Position numbers and translations under genes: made by a program | DNA from: Planctomyces sp. SH-PL14 | GTDB taxonomy: Bacteria > Planctomycetota > Planctomycetia > Planctomycetales > Planctomycetaceae | NCBI RefSeq assembly: GCF_001610835.1 | Contig: NZ_CP011270.1 | Coordinates: forward strand, 3,986,001-4,050,000 | Reading direction: 5' to 3' | Length of the DNA stretch: 64,000 nt | The notes under the pieces: generated by a model | Told to the model about the DNA's origin: nothing | Databases searched by the model: none | The model's input: the letters and a program-made list of their open reading frames with translations, nothing else | In this document: piece after piece, positions 54,290 through 61,731 of the stretch | How positions within the stretch are numbered: position 1 is the stretch's first letter | Layout: each line of letters opens with the position of its first letter

Positions 54290-56152
54290 CTACTCGACCG
54301 TCACACTCTTGGCGAGGTTCCGCGGACGGTCCACATTGCAGCCCCGCAGCAGAGCAATGTGGTACGCCAGCAGCTGCAGCGGAATCGCCGTAACGATCGG
54401 CTGAAGATAATCCTCGACCGGCGGGACGAAGATCACGTCGTCGACGAGCTCCGCGATCCGGTCGTCCCCTTCGCAGGCGATCGCAATCACCGGACCCCTG
54501 CGGGCCTTCACTTCTTCGATGTTGCTGATGACCTTGGGGTAGATGTTCGAGTGCGGGACGACAAACACGCTCGGCGTGTTCTCGTCGATCAGGGCAATCG
54601 GCCCATGCTTCATCTCCGCCGCGGGATACCCTTCAGCGTGGATGTAGCTGATTTCCTTGAGCTTCAGGGCCCCTTCGAGAGCGACCGGGAAGTTGTAGAG
54701 CCGGCCCAGGTAAAGGAAATTCTCCATGTGGGCGTACCGCTCGGCGATGTCCTTCACGGCATCGTGGCAGCGGAGCGTCTCGGCGACCTTTTCGGGCATC
54801 TCCCGCAACCGGGAGATCATCCGCTGGCCCGCCTGATACGAAAGGTTCCGCATCCGGCCGAAGAACAGCGCCAGGAGCGAGAGAGTCGCGACCTGCGAGG
54901 TAAAGGCCTTCGTCGAGGCGACGCCGATCTCGGGACCGGCGTGCAGATAGACCCCGCCGGCCGCCTCGCGGGCGATCGTCGAGCCGACCACGTTGCAGAT
55001 CGCCAGCGTCGGAAGTCCCTTCCGCTTGCACTCCCGCATCGCGGCGAGCGTGTCGGCGGTCTCACCGCTCTGCGTGATGGCAAAGACCATCGTCCGGTCG
55101 GAGAGCGGCGGATTCCGGTAACGGAGCTCGCTGGCGTACTCGACTTCGACGGGAACGCGGGCGAACTCTTCGATCAGGTACTCGCCGACGAGCCCGGCGT
55201 GCCAGCTCGTCCCGCAGGCGGTGAGGACGATCCGGTCGATCCGGCGGAGTTCCTGGGCCGAGAGGTTGAGACCGCCGAACTTGGCGGTCGCCTCGTCGTC
55301 GTCGAGACGGCCGCGGAGGGCGTTCTCAAGGGTCTGCGGCTGCTCGTAGATCTCCTTGAGCATGTAGTGGGCGTAACCGTTCAGGTCCGTGTCCGCCGCC
55401 ACCTGATTGAGCGTCTGAACCGAAGGGGCCACCGCACCCGTGTCGCGATGGACGATCTCGATGTTGTCCGCCGTGACGACCGCCAGCTCGTTGTCCGACA
55501 GGTAAACGACTTCATCCGTGTAGCCGACGAGCGGGCTGGCGTCGCTGGCGATGAAGTTCTCACCCTTCCCGACGCCGAGCACGAGCGGGGAGCCGTTGCG
55601 GGCGACGACGATCATGTCCGGATGGTCGCGGAACAGGATCGCCAGTCCGTAGGTCCCCTTGAGCTTCTTGAGCGTCAGCTCGACCGCCTTCACGCAGGTC
55701 TTGGTGTCGGCTGCGTCGTCCCCCAGCTTGATCTGTTCGCTGAGGTGATGGGCCACCAGATGCGCGACCGCTTCGGTGTCGGTGGCGGTCCGGAAGACGT
55801 AGCCGAGCGACTGGAGCTGGGCCCGCAGGAGGGTGTAGTTCTCGATGACCCCGTTGTGGACAAGGACGACTTCACCGTCGCCGCCGATGTGGGGGTGGGA
55901 GTTCGTATCGCACGGCTCCCCGTGGGTCGCCCAGCGGGTGTGGCCGATCCCGGTGGTTCCCTGGACAGGCTGCTGCTTCACGAGCGCGGCGAGCTGGTCG
56001 ACCTTCCCGACCTTTTTCCGGATGCTGATCCCGTTCTTCTCCCGAACGGCGATTCCGGCGCTGTCATAGCCGCGGTATTCCAGTCGATAGAGGCCTTCGA
56101 CCAGATAGCGTTTGACGTCTTTACGTCCGACGTAACCAACGATACCGCACAT
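54290..56152 (-). CDS. glmS: Glutamine-fructose-6-phosphate aminotransferase (isomerizing)
   Basis: 620 residues, full length for GlmS. The catalytic Cys2 of the glutaminase domain leads CGIVGYVGRKDV. The segments LEYRGYDSAGI and GHTRWATHGEP follow. Two SIS isomerase domains contain CGTSWHAGLVGEY, ITQSGETADTL and STKAFTSQVATLSLL. The C-terminal tail is RNLAKSVTVE. It makes glucosamine 6-phosphate, the first step to UDP-GlcNAc. It is divergent from the reverse transcriptase gene, and the cloverleaf described below lies in its upstream region. Confidence 0.97.
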   Translation of the reverse strand: MCGIVGYVGRKDVKRYLVEGLYRLEYRGYDSAGIAVREKNGISIRKKVGKVDQLAALVKQQPVQGTTGIGHTRWATHGEPCDTNSHPHIGGDGEVVLVHNGVIENYTLLRAQLQSLGYVFRTATDTEAVAHLVAHHLSEQIKLGDDAADTKTCVKAVELTLKKLKGTYGLAILFRDHPDMIVVARNGSPLVLGVGKGENFIASDASPLVGYTDEVVYLSDNELAVVTADNIEIVHRDTGAVAPSVQTLNQVAADTDLNGYAHYMLKEIYEQPQTLENALRGRLDDDEATAKFGGLNLSAQELRRIDRIVLTACGTSWHAGLVGEYLIEEFARVPVEVEYASELRYRNPPLSDRTMVFAITQSGETADTLAAMRECKRKGLPTLAICNVVGSTIAREAAGGVYLHAGPEIGVASTKAFTSQVATLSLLALFFGRMRNLSYQAGQRMISRLREMPEKVAETLRCHDAVKDIAERYAHMENFLYLGRLYNFPVALEGALKLKEISYIHAEGYPAAEMKHGPIALIDENTPSVFVVPHSNIYPKVISNIEEVKARRGPVIAIACEGDDRIAELVDDVIFVPPVEDYLQPIVTAIPLQLLAYHIALLRGCNVDRPRNLAKSVTVE

Positions 56153-56281
56153 GGTTCAGTCCAATCGTCCCGGAGTCCACCGCACAGGCCGCACCCCTGG
56201 CGCAGAGACGCCCGGCAGGCTCGGTGGGGATATCACGTTTCCGAGAGTTGGGTCAACGTGAGATCTCCGGAGGAATTCTAG

Positions 56282-56360
56282 GTTGCCCGCTGATGCCGGA
56301 TGGCATCACGCGGGGGGATGCGAGATTACCGCATCGGTCGCCGGAAGCCGACCGGGCAAC
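56282..56360. other. Cloverleaf-forming inverted-repeat element
   Basis: Seventy-nine bases able to form four helices. Outer stem 282-289 with 353-360 (8 bp). Arm 1: TGATGCC (291-297) with GGCATCA (302-308). Arm 2: GATGCG (317-322) with CGCATC (330-335), 7-base loop. Arm 3: GGTCG (336-340) with CGACC (349-353). (Add 56000 to short positions.) It resembles a tRNA shape, but no arm matches D-, anticodon- or T-arm rules. It could be a leader element of glmS, part of the retron-like locus, or a mobile-element end; the strand is not decided. Confidence 0.6.
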
Positions 56361-56516
56361 GTGGGAAATCTGGGCTGGCAGCAGTCTTTTCACATCTCCT
56401 GTCCTCGGAGCGTGAATCGGTTCAATGACGTTCGCGTGTCGCGGGGGCGTTTTGCCGCGTTCCGCATCAGACACGGCCGATCGTTGCCACGCCTCAACCC
56501 GATCCGTACGTTGGCC

Positions 56517-56686
56517 ACGGGAGAGCGATGCTTCGGTTCTCGCCGTTCGGTCGATTCGATCGGAAGGCCGCTCCTGGGCACCCCAGGAGCGAAGGTGGTG
56601 CTGGCAGAACGTCGCGTGAGCGATTGTCCGCGGCTGCGGACCGTAGCTCACGCCGGACAAGACTGGCGAAGCATCGCCTCTCCCGT
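56517..56686 (+). ncRNA. Candidate retron-type msr-msd RNA
   Basis: GGGAGAGCGATGCTTCGG at 56519-56536 pairs with 56667-56684, extended outward by two more pairs, giving a 19-bp helix with one bulge. The enclosed 131 bases hold a hairpin at 56546-56565, the perfect 9-bp hairpin 56570-56590 (loop CAC), and a 14-bp interrupted hairpin at 56614-56653. A long basal stem enclosing hairpins, 75 bases before a retron-like RT gene, is the arrangement of retron msr-msd RNAs, where the basal stem is the a1/a2 repeat. No branching G could be assigned. Confidence 0.55.
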
Positions 56687-56706
56687 TTGTTTCTCGCGAG
56701 ATGCCT

Positions 56707-56730
56707 GTCCTCCCCGTGCCGGGGAGGGAC
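56707..56730 (+). other. Hairpin between candidate ncRNA and RT gene
   Basis: TCCCCG-TGC-CGGGGA, flanked by GTCC and GGGAC, forms a 10-bp stem with one bulge, 31 bases before the RT start. No T-run follows, so it is not a normal terminator; it might shape the RT mRNA leader. Confidence 0.5.
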
Positions 56731-56760
56731 GAGTGAGGCGCTTCGCCGCGACGGAACCGG

Positions 56761-58155
56761 ATGTCCGCCCGGATGCGATGTGCGATGAGGGCCACGACGT
56801 TGGACGAACCCGAGTTCCGCGAGCGAGTCGTCCTCGACGCCCTGGCCCGCACACTTCTGCCGCTGGCGGATGACGTCTCGGTGGCCGTCCGGGCGGCGCG
56901 GCAGCTTCTGGGCTGGAAGCCGGAGCGATGGTTCCGGACCCTGGTCGCGAACGTCCTGGCCTGGCCGGAGATGCGGGCCGGTCAGATGACGGCCGGTGAA
57001 CTGGCCGCGAGGCTGAGCGGCATCCCTTCCCTGATGGAAGCCCTCGACGAGGGAAAGGGGGTCGTCCTCGATCTTTCGGCGATCCCGCGTCCCCGGATGC
57101 GCCGCAGCCCGGTCGCCGGCATGGGCCCCATCGTCCGGCTGGAGACGGTGGGGGACTGCCTGGACTGGCTCGGTCTGGGCCTCAATGAACTCGACTGGCT
57201 GACCGATCCGAAGGGGTGGCTTCCCGCCGCCGGCCAGTCCCGGCTGGCCCACTATCACTGCCAGTGGATCCCCAAGCCGGCCGGCGGCGTCCGGCTGATC
57301 GAGGCTCCCAAGCGGCGACTCAAGGCGATTCAGCGAAAGATTCATGAGGAGATCCTGCGTCACGTCCCTCCGCACGAGGCGGCCCATGCTTACCGCCCCG
57401 GCCGGTCGATGGTCACGGCCCTGACCCCGCACACCGGGCAGGAGACGGTCTGGCACCTCGACCTGACGAGCTTCTTCTGGTCGATCGGCTCGGGACGCGT
57501 GCGGCGGTTCTTCCGGCGGATCGGATACCCGGAAGGAGTCGCCGGAGTCCTGACCGGACTCTGCACCAGCCGCGTCGCCCCCGGACTGCTGGAACCGGCT
57601 CCCCTGTCGGAGCGGGAGAAGCAGCAGCTCCTGGCGCGGCATCTTCCGCAAGGGGCTCCGACCTCGCCGGCCCTCTCGAACCTGTGCGCCTTCCGGCTCG
57701 ACTGCCGGCTCTCCGCCCTTTCGGCCCGCTACGACGTCCGCTACACGCGATACGCCGATGATCTCGTCTTCTCCTGCGGACCGAAGCTGCGAAGACGCCT
57801 CCCGGGCTTCCGCAACACGGTCCTGGCGATCCTGATCGACGAGGGCTTTCAGATCCGCCGCCGCAAGACCCGCGTCCTGCGCCGCGGCCAACGGCAGCAG
57901 GTGGGGGGACTGATCCTCAACGAGACGCTCAACGTCCCGCGGTCCGAGTACGACACGCTCCGGGCCATCCTGCACGATTGCGGGCGGAACGGCCCGGTCG
58001 TCGCGAACCGTGACCAACACCCGAGTTTTCGCGAGCACCTCCAGGGACGGGTCGCCTGGATCGCCCATGTCTCTCCCGGACGGGGCCGCAAGCTGAAGGA
58101 GATGTTCGAGCGGATCGACTGGTCCGGGTCCGAAGAGCCAACCGGCGCCGGGTGA
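56761..58155 (+). CDS. Retron-like reverse transcriptase with N-terminal extension
   Basis: 464 residues. Residues 1-155 are a helical region of unknown role. From about 160 the RT fold begins: fingers GGVRLIEAPKRRLKAIQRKI, then AAHAYRPGRSMVTALTPH, then HLDLTSFFWSI with the first catalytic Asp, QGAPTSPALSNLCAF, and the catalytic box RYADDL with YADD at 331-334. The thumb has QQVGGLILNETLNVPRSEYDT. Retron RTs carry NAxxH and VTG signatures; here they read TALTPH and VGG, so it is a diverged member or a sister group. No maturase, endonuclease or DGR context is present. The start is ATG 56761, with alternatives at 56773 and 56785. Confidence 0.88.
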   Translation: MSARMRCAMRATTLDEPEFRERVVLDALARTLLPLADDVSVAVRAARQLLGWKPERWFRTLVANVLAWPEMRAGQMTAGELAARLSGIPSLMEALDEGKGVVLDLSAIPRPRMRRSPVAGMGPIVRLETVGDCLDWLGLGLNELDWLTDPKGWLPAAGQSRLAHYHCQWIPKPAGGVRLIEAPKRRLKAIQRKIHEEILRHVPPHEAAHAYRPGRSMVTALTPHTGQETVWHLDLTSFFWSIGSGRVRRFFRRIGYPEGVAGVLTGLCTSRVAPGLLEPAPLSEREKQQLLARHLPQGAPTSPALSNLCAFRLDCRLSALSARYDVRYTRYADDLVFSCGPKLRRRLPGFRNTVLAILIDEGFQIRRRKTRVLRRGQRQQVGGLILNETLNVPRSEYDTLRAILHDCGRNGPVVANRDQHPSFREHLQGRVAWIAHVSPGRGRKLKEMFERIDWSGSEEPTGAG

Positions 58156-58266
58156 CTTCCTTTACAGATGAAGCCGCGGTTCGGCGCCGCCAAGGGAAAA
58201 GAGATCGCCGCCGAGGCTTCCACCGCTACACTCACGCGAGGACTCTTCCTGCGCTCGGAGGCTGTC

Positions 58267-59571
58267 GTGGCGGAAGACGTGTTGGAACGGCAGGGCTGGA
58301 ACACCGCAGCGATCCTGTGGGCCCTGCTCGTCTGGGGAACCCCGGCCGCGCGAAGCGGATACGACGCGATCCCGGACCGCGTGCAGGTCCTGCCGGTGGC
58401 GTTCGTGCCGAAGGACCAGTCGCCCCCCGATCCGGCCGAGACCAAGCTCTTCGGGGAACATCTCCAGATCGCCCGTGCGCGATATCGGGAAATGCTTCAC
58501 GGTGACACGTTCGACTTCGCGCCCGAGCGGCGCCTCAAGGTCGTTCGCGGCCGGCACGATCTCGACCACTACCGTCGCGCCCGGGAACGGGGAGCCCCCG
58601 ATATGGTCGCGGAGCTGCTCGACGAGCTGGAGCTGACGCGGTTCTCGAACCCGTATGTCTTCTGCATCCTGGTCATGAACGCGGAGGACAGCTTTCCCGA
58701 AGGGGGAGGCCGGCCAATCAACGGGGGAGCGAACCTGGGGGGCGGGATGCTCTACATCGCCTCCTTCGAACTGAAGCGCAACGAGCACTTCCAGAGCACG
58801 CTGCAGCATGAGCTCGGGCACAGCTTCGGACTGCCGCATGTCGACGTCTATGGCTACCCGATCCAGGGGACCGACTCGATCATGTCCTACAACCCGGCGC
58901 ATCACAGCCAGGGGCTGCAACCGAGCCCGACGCCGGGAACCCTCATCGCGGAGGACCGTCGCGCCCTGGCGCTGAACGACCGCGTCTTCGCCAAGACGAC
59001 CTTCCGCCCCCTCCGCGACATCCCCGTCGGCGGCGCGATCTCGCCGCGGATCGTACCGCTCGGCCCGATGACGCTGCCGGGGCATCCCGACTTCTATCCG
59101 GTCGTCACGACCGACGCCGGCGAAGAGCTGGGGAGCCGGGCGGTGAACGTCATTCAGGGAGAGATCAAGCCGAGCGCCGGCCCCGGCATCACCTACGACC
59201 CCGGCAACATGTGGCACTCCCGGCCGCTCCCCGGCGGAAAGGCGGTGCTGGAGATCGAGTTCCCGTTCGCCGTTTCCGCCGACGAGCTGGTGATCCACTC
59301 CCAGCACAGCGGGATCGACCATGAGGTCTCGGCGATGAAGCTGGAGCGTCTCGATGGGTCGGGCTCCGCCGCGGCGCTCGCGGACCAGCGGGTCGGCTCG
59401 ATCGAGGAGGCGGTCTCCTTCGAACCGACCGAAAGCCGCCGGTGGCGCCTCACGCTCCGGACCGGCAAGACCCCGTTCCTCGTCCTGCGGGGCCTCGACT
59501 TCCGCCGCAAAGGGAAACCGGTCGTTCCCCGGCTGATCCCCTCTCTCGTGGACGCGGAGTCGCGAAAGTGA
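58267..59571 (+). CDS. Secreted zinc metalloprotease, HExxHxxGxxH type
   Basis: 434 residues. A hydrophobic signal segment near the start (AAILWALLVWGTPAARS) is followed by a catalytic domain with HELGHSFGLPHVD, the metzincin zinc motif, and a Met-turn SIMSYN. The C-terminal 150 residues look like a beta-sandwich. A GGAGG box (58257-58261) five bases before the GTG at 58267 decides the start; an in-frame ATG at 58168 has no ribosome binding site and would bury the signal. It lies 111 bases after the RT gene, same direction. Its predicted export makes it an unlikely intracellular effector. Confidence 0.8.
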   Translation: MAEDVLERQGWNTAAILWALLVWGTPAARSGYDAIPDRVQVLPVAFVPKDQSPPDPAETKLFGEHLQIARARYREMLHGDTFDFAPERRLKVVRGRHDLDHYRRARERGAPDMVAELLDELELTRFSNPYVFCILVMNAEDSFPEGGGRPINGGANLGGGMLYIASFELKRNEHFQSTLQHELGHSFGLPHVDVYGYPIQGTDSIMSYNPAHHSQGLQPSPTPGTLIAEDRRALALNDRVFAKTTFRPLRDIPVGGAISPRIVPLGPMTLPGHPDFYPVVTTDAGEELGSRAVNVIQGEIKPSAGPGITYDPGNMWHSRPLPGGKAVLEIEFPFAVSADELVIHSQHSGIDHEVSAMKLERLDGSGSAAALADQRVGSIEEAVSFEPTESRRWRLTLRTGKTPFLVLRGLDFRRKGKPVVPRLIPSLVDAESRK

Positions 59572-59725
59572 CGCGACGGGGCTCGCTCGGCCAATCAGGT
59601 GCGGAGCGGCACCGCGGCCGGCGGGAAGTCCATCGCGAACGTTCGGATTTGCAAACCGGCCGCGGTTCGGGAACAGTGGTCGTGCGGCAGTGCCCTTCCT
59701 TGGCTCGGGATGGCGAGGCGTGGCG

Positions 59726-60958
59726 ATGATTGTCATTTATCGCAGATGGGGTCTGGCGTTTGCCCTCGCGGGAGCCTTGGTCGGCTTCCTGCTGCTGCTG
59801 GCGACTTACAGTTTCAGCATCCCGCTGCTGGCGATCGCGGCGCTGTGGATCGCCTACGGACGGGCCGGCGTCGACCCGGAGACGGGGGAACCGATCCCTT
59901 CAAACAGCGTGTTCTTCATCCCGCTCTGGGTCTGGGGCAGTGTCCTCCTTGTTCCCGCGGTTCCGATCGCCGCCTTCGAGGTGACGGTCGGGCGACCGCT
60001 GGCGATGGTCGCGGCGGCGGAGCGACGGCGCGAGCTGGCCGAACTCTCTCCGGCGGAGCTCCCCGCCCCGACTCCCGCTCCCGAGGAACGCCCCACCACC
60101 ACCATCGACCAGGACGGGCCTCCCCCGGGTCTCGGAAGCGTGGCCGGAACCACGCCCCCGCCGGATCGCCCTCCTCCGCGGCCTGTTCCGATGGGCAGGA
60201 CGATGACGCTCGAGGAGGCGCAGAGGGAGCTCGCCAAGCAGCACGAGGCGGCTCGGAAGGCCTTCCAGGACGCGCATCCCGAGCCGCCCCCTCCCGGACA
60301 GGCGGTGACGGAGACCCGGATGCTGAAGCCGGGACAGAAGCTGCTGGGGAAGAACGGTTACCACTGGGCCTGCGCGCGGGTGCTCGCGGTCGCCGATCCT
60401 GGCACGCTCGTGATCCACTGGGTCGATCAGGCGACTGCCTTTGACGAACGGCTGAAGCTCGATCAGGTCCGGATCAACGGAGAGAAGGACCTCGACGGCC
60501 CCTTTGGTCTCAAAGAGAAGGACGAGCGGGACCTGGTTCACGTCCGGAAGCCCGATCGCGGAGCGGCGACCGAGCCGGGGATGCGGTTCCTGTGCGACAA
60601 CGACGGGCTGTGGCTGCCGGTGGAGGTTGTCCGCAAGGTCGCTCCCGAGAGCATCCAGGTCCGCTGGATGAGCTTCGACCGCCGCTTCGACGAGACGGTC
60701 CCCGCCAGCCGGCTGCGGCTGCCGATCGCGGAGCCGCCGTTCGGAATCCACCGGGCCCCGCCCCCCGGTGAGCCGGTCACGTTGCTGACCGACCTGCAGA
60801 AAGACGGCCCGATCCTGCACCGCTTCGGATTCGAGTGGATGGAGGTCCGGGTGGCCGAAGCGGTCGGAATCGACCATGTGCAGTTCTTCGATCCGCGGTA
60901 TCCGGACCAGCTCCGGAAAGTGAAACGGTCCGAACTCCGCGTGCAGACGCGCGAGTGA
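59726..60958 (+). CDS. Membrane protein with three SH3/Tudor-like repeats
   Basis: 410 residues. Hydrophobic helices lie at about 8-40 and 62-88. A long Pro-rich linker follows to about 175. The remaining part has three related modules of about 75 residues: RVLAVADPGTLVIHW with RLKLDQVRI, VVRKVAPESIQVRWMSF with ASRLRL, and VRVAEAVGIDHVQFF with RSELRV. The pattern suggests SH3- or Tudor-like barrels that bind peptides or polymers. The ATG at 59726 is preferred to the one 12 codons upstream. It is in tandem with the protease gene. Confidence 0.62.
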   Translation: MIVIYRRWGLAFALAGALVGFLLLLATYSFSIPLLAIAALWIAYGRAGVDPETGEPIPSNSVFFIPLWVWGSVLLVPAVPIAAFEVTVGRPLAMVAAAERRRELAELSPAELPAPTPAPEERPTTTIDQDGPPPGLGSVAGTTPPPDRPPPRPVPMGRTMTLEEAQRELAKQHEAARKAFQDAHPEPPPPGQAVTETRMLKPGQKLLGKNGYHWACARVLAVADPGTLVIHWVDQATAFDERLKLDQVRINGEKDLDGPFGLKEKDERDLVHVRKPDRGAATEPGMRFLCDNDGLWLPVEVVRKVAPESIQVRWMSFDRRFDETVPASRLRLPIAEPPFGIHRAPPPGEPVTLLTDLQKDGPILHRFGFEWMEVRVAEAVGIDHVQFFDPRYPDQLRKVKRSELRVQTRE

Positions 60959-60983
60959 GCCGCCGGGGAGGGGAGCTCACCCG

Positions 60984-61709
60984 TCAGTCGGCCGTTGGCC
61001 CGCTGCGGTGAGCCGCCAGGTAGCGATCGAGTTCCCCGGAGAGTCCGTCGCTGGAGATCCAGAAGGGGAGGGCCGGGTTCTGGCGGATGCGGATCACCGT
61101 GCGCCCGGTCGCCACCCGTCCCAGTTCGAGGACCGTCTCAGCGTCGGAAGGCTCCTCGAGGCCGATCCGGATCGTGGCGATCGACTCGGCACTCGCGTGG
61201 GCCGTGAGGCCGGCGAAGTTGTCCCGCTCGGCTCGATTGATCGCCTGGAGCAGCACCTGGCCGTGCGGATCGGCGTGAGAGTCGGGAATGCGGTAGAAGG
61301 CACTGGTCCAGGAGGGAAAGGTCTGCGCGGCGACGAGGCGAAGGAGCTCCGCCGAGGAGAGCTTCGGCAACTCGCGGCTTTCTCCGGCCAGAGCCGATTC
61401 ATAGTCTGCCGCGGTAAAGGCGCGGAAATCGTGCGCTGCGAACCGGCCATTGGGCCATATGGGATCCGCCGCGTCGATCCAGAGAATGATCTCATCGAGA
61501 CGTCGCACGGCGATATCCCGCGCGCCGCAGTGACGGCAGTAGTCGCACTGAGACAGTGTGAGGCGGTTAGAGGCCGCGTCGAACGGTTCGGCGTCTTCCG
61601 AAACGAGTTCGCCGTCGATCCAGAGCTTCCAGAGATGTCCCTGGAACCGGATGTCCTCGAAATAGACATCACGGGCTTCGAACTGAAGCGAACTGGTCGG
61701 CTCCGACAC
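60984..61709 (-). CDS. Hypothetical protein downstream of valS
   Basis: 241 residues, soluble, mixed alpha/beta. A CDYCRHCG segment near residue 65 could hold a metal. The middle (HDFRAFTAADYESALAGESREL) and a C-terminal stretch (RVATGRTVIRIRQNPALPFWISSDG) have no family recognised. The GTG at 61709 lies 22 bases after the valS stop, so it is probably co-transcribed; an in-frame ATG at 61808 would lie inside valS. Confidence 0.6.
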   Translation of the reverse strand: MSEPTSSLQFEARDVYFEDIRFQGHLWKLWIDGELVSEDAEPFDAASNRLTLSQCDYCRHCGARDIAVRRLDEIILWIDAADPIWPNGRFAAHDFRAFTAADYESALAGESRELPKLSSAELLRLVAAQTFPSWTSAFYRIPDSHADPHGQVLLQAINRAERDNFAGLTAHASAESIATIRIGLEEPSDAETVLELGRVATGRTVIRIRQNPALPFWISSDGLSGELDRYLAAHRSGPTAD

Positions 61710-61731
61710 GGCGCGGGTTCTCGGCTGAGGA

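Noticed and set aside
56282-56360. Calling the cloverleaf a tRNA gene
   Set aside because: There is no T-loop consensus, no D-arm and no sensible anticodon loop on either strand.
56282-56360. glmS ribozyme in the glmS leader
   Set aside because: The ribozyme's conserved core sequence is not present, and this ribozyme is mainly known from Gram-positive bacteria.
56490-56740. Alternative a1/a2 pair CGCCTCA (56490) with TGAGGCG (56734) for a retron RNA
   Set aside because: Only 7 bp and expected by chance; the 19-bp pairing at 56517-56686 is far stronger.
58168-58266. ATG at 58168 as start of the metalloprotease
   Set aside because: No ribosome binding site and it would place the signal peptide internally; GTG 58267 has GGAGG at good spacing.
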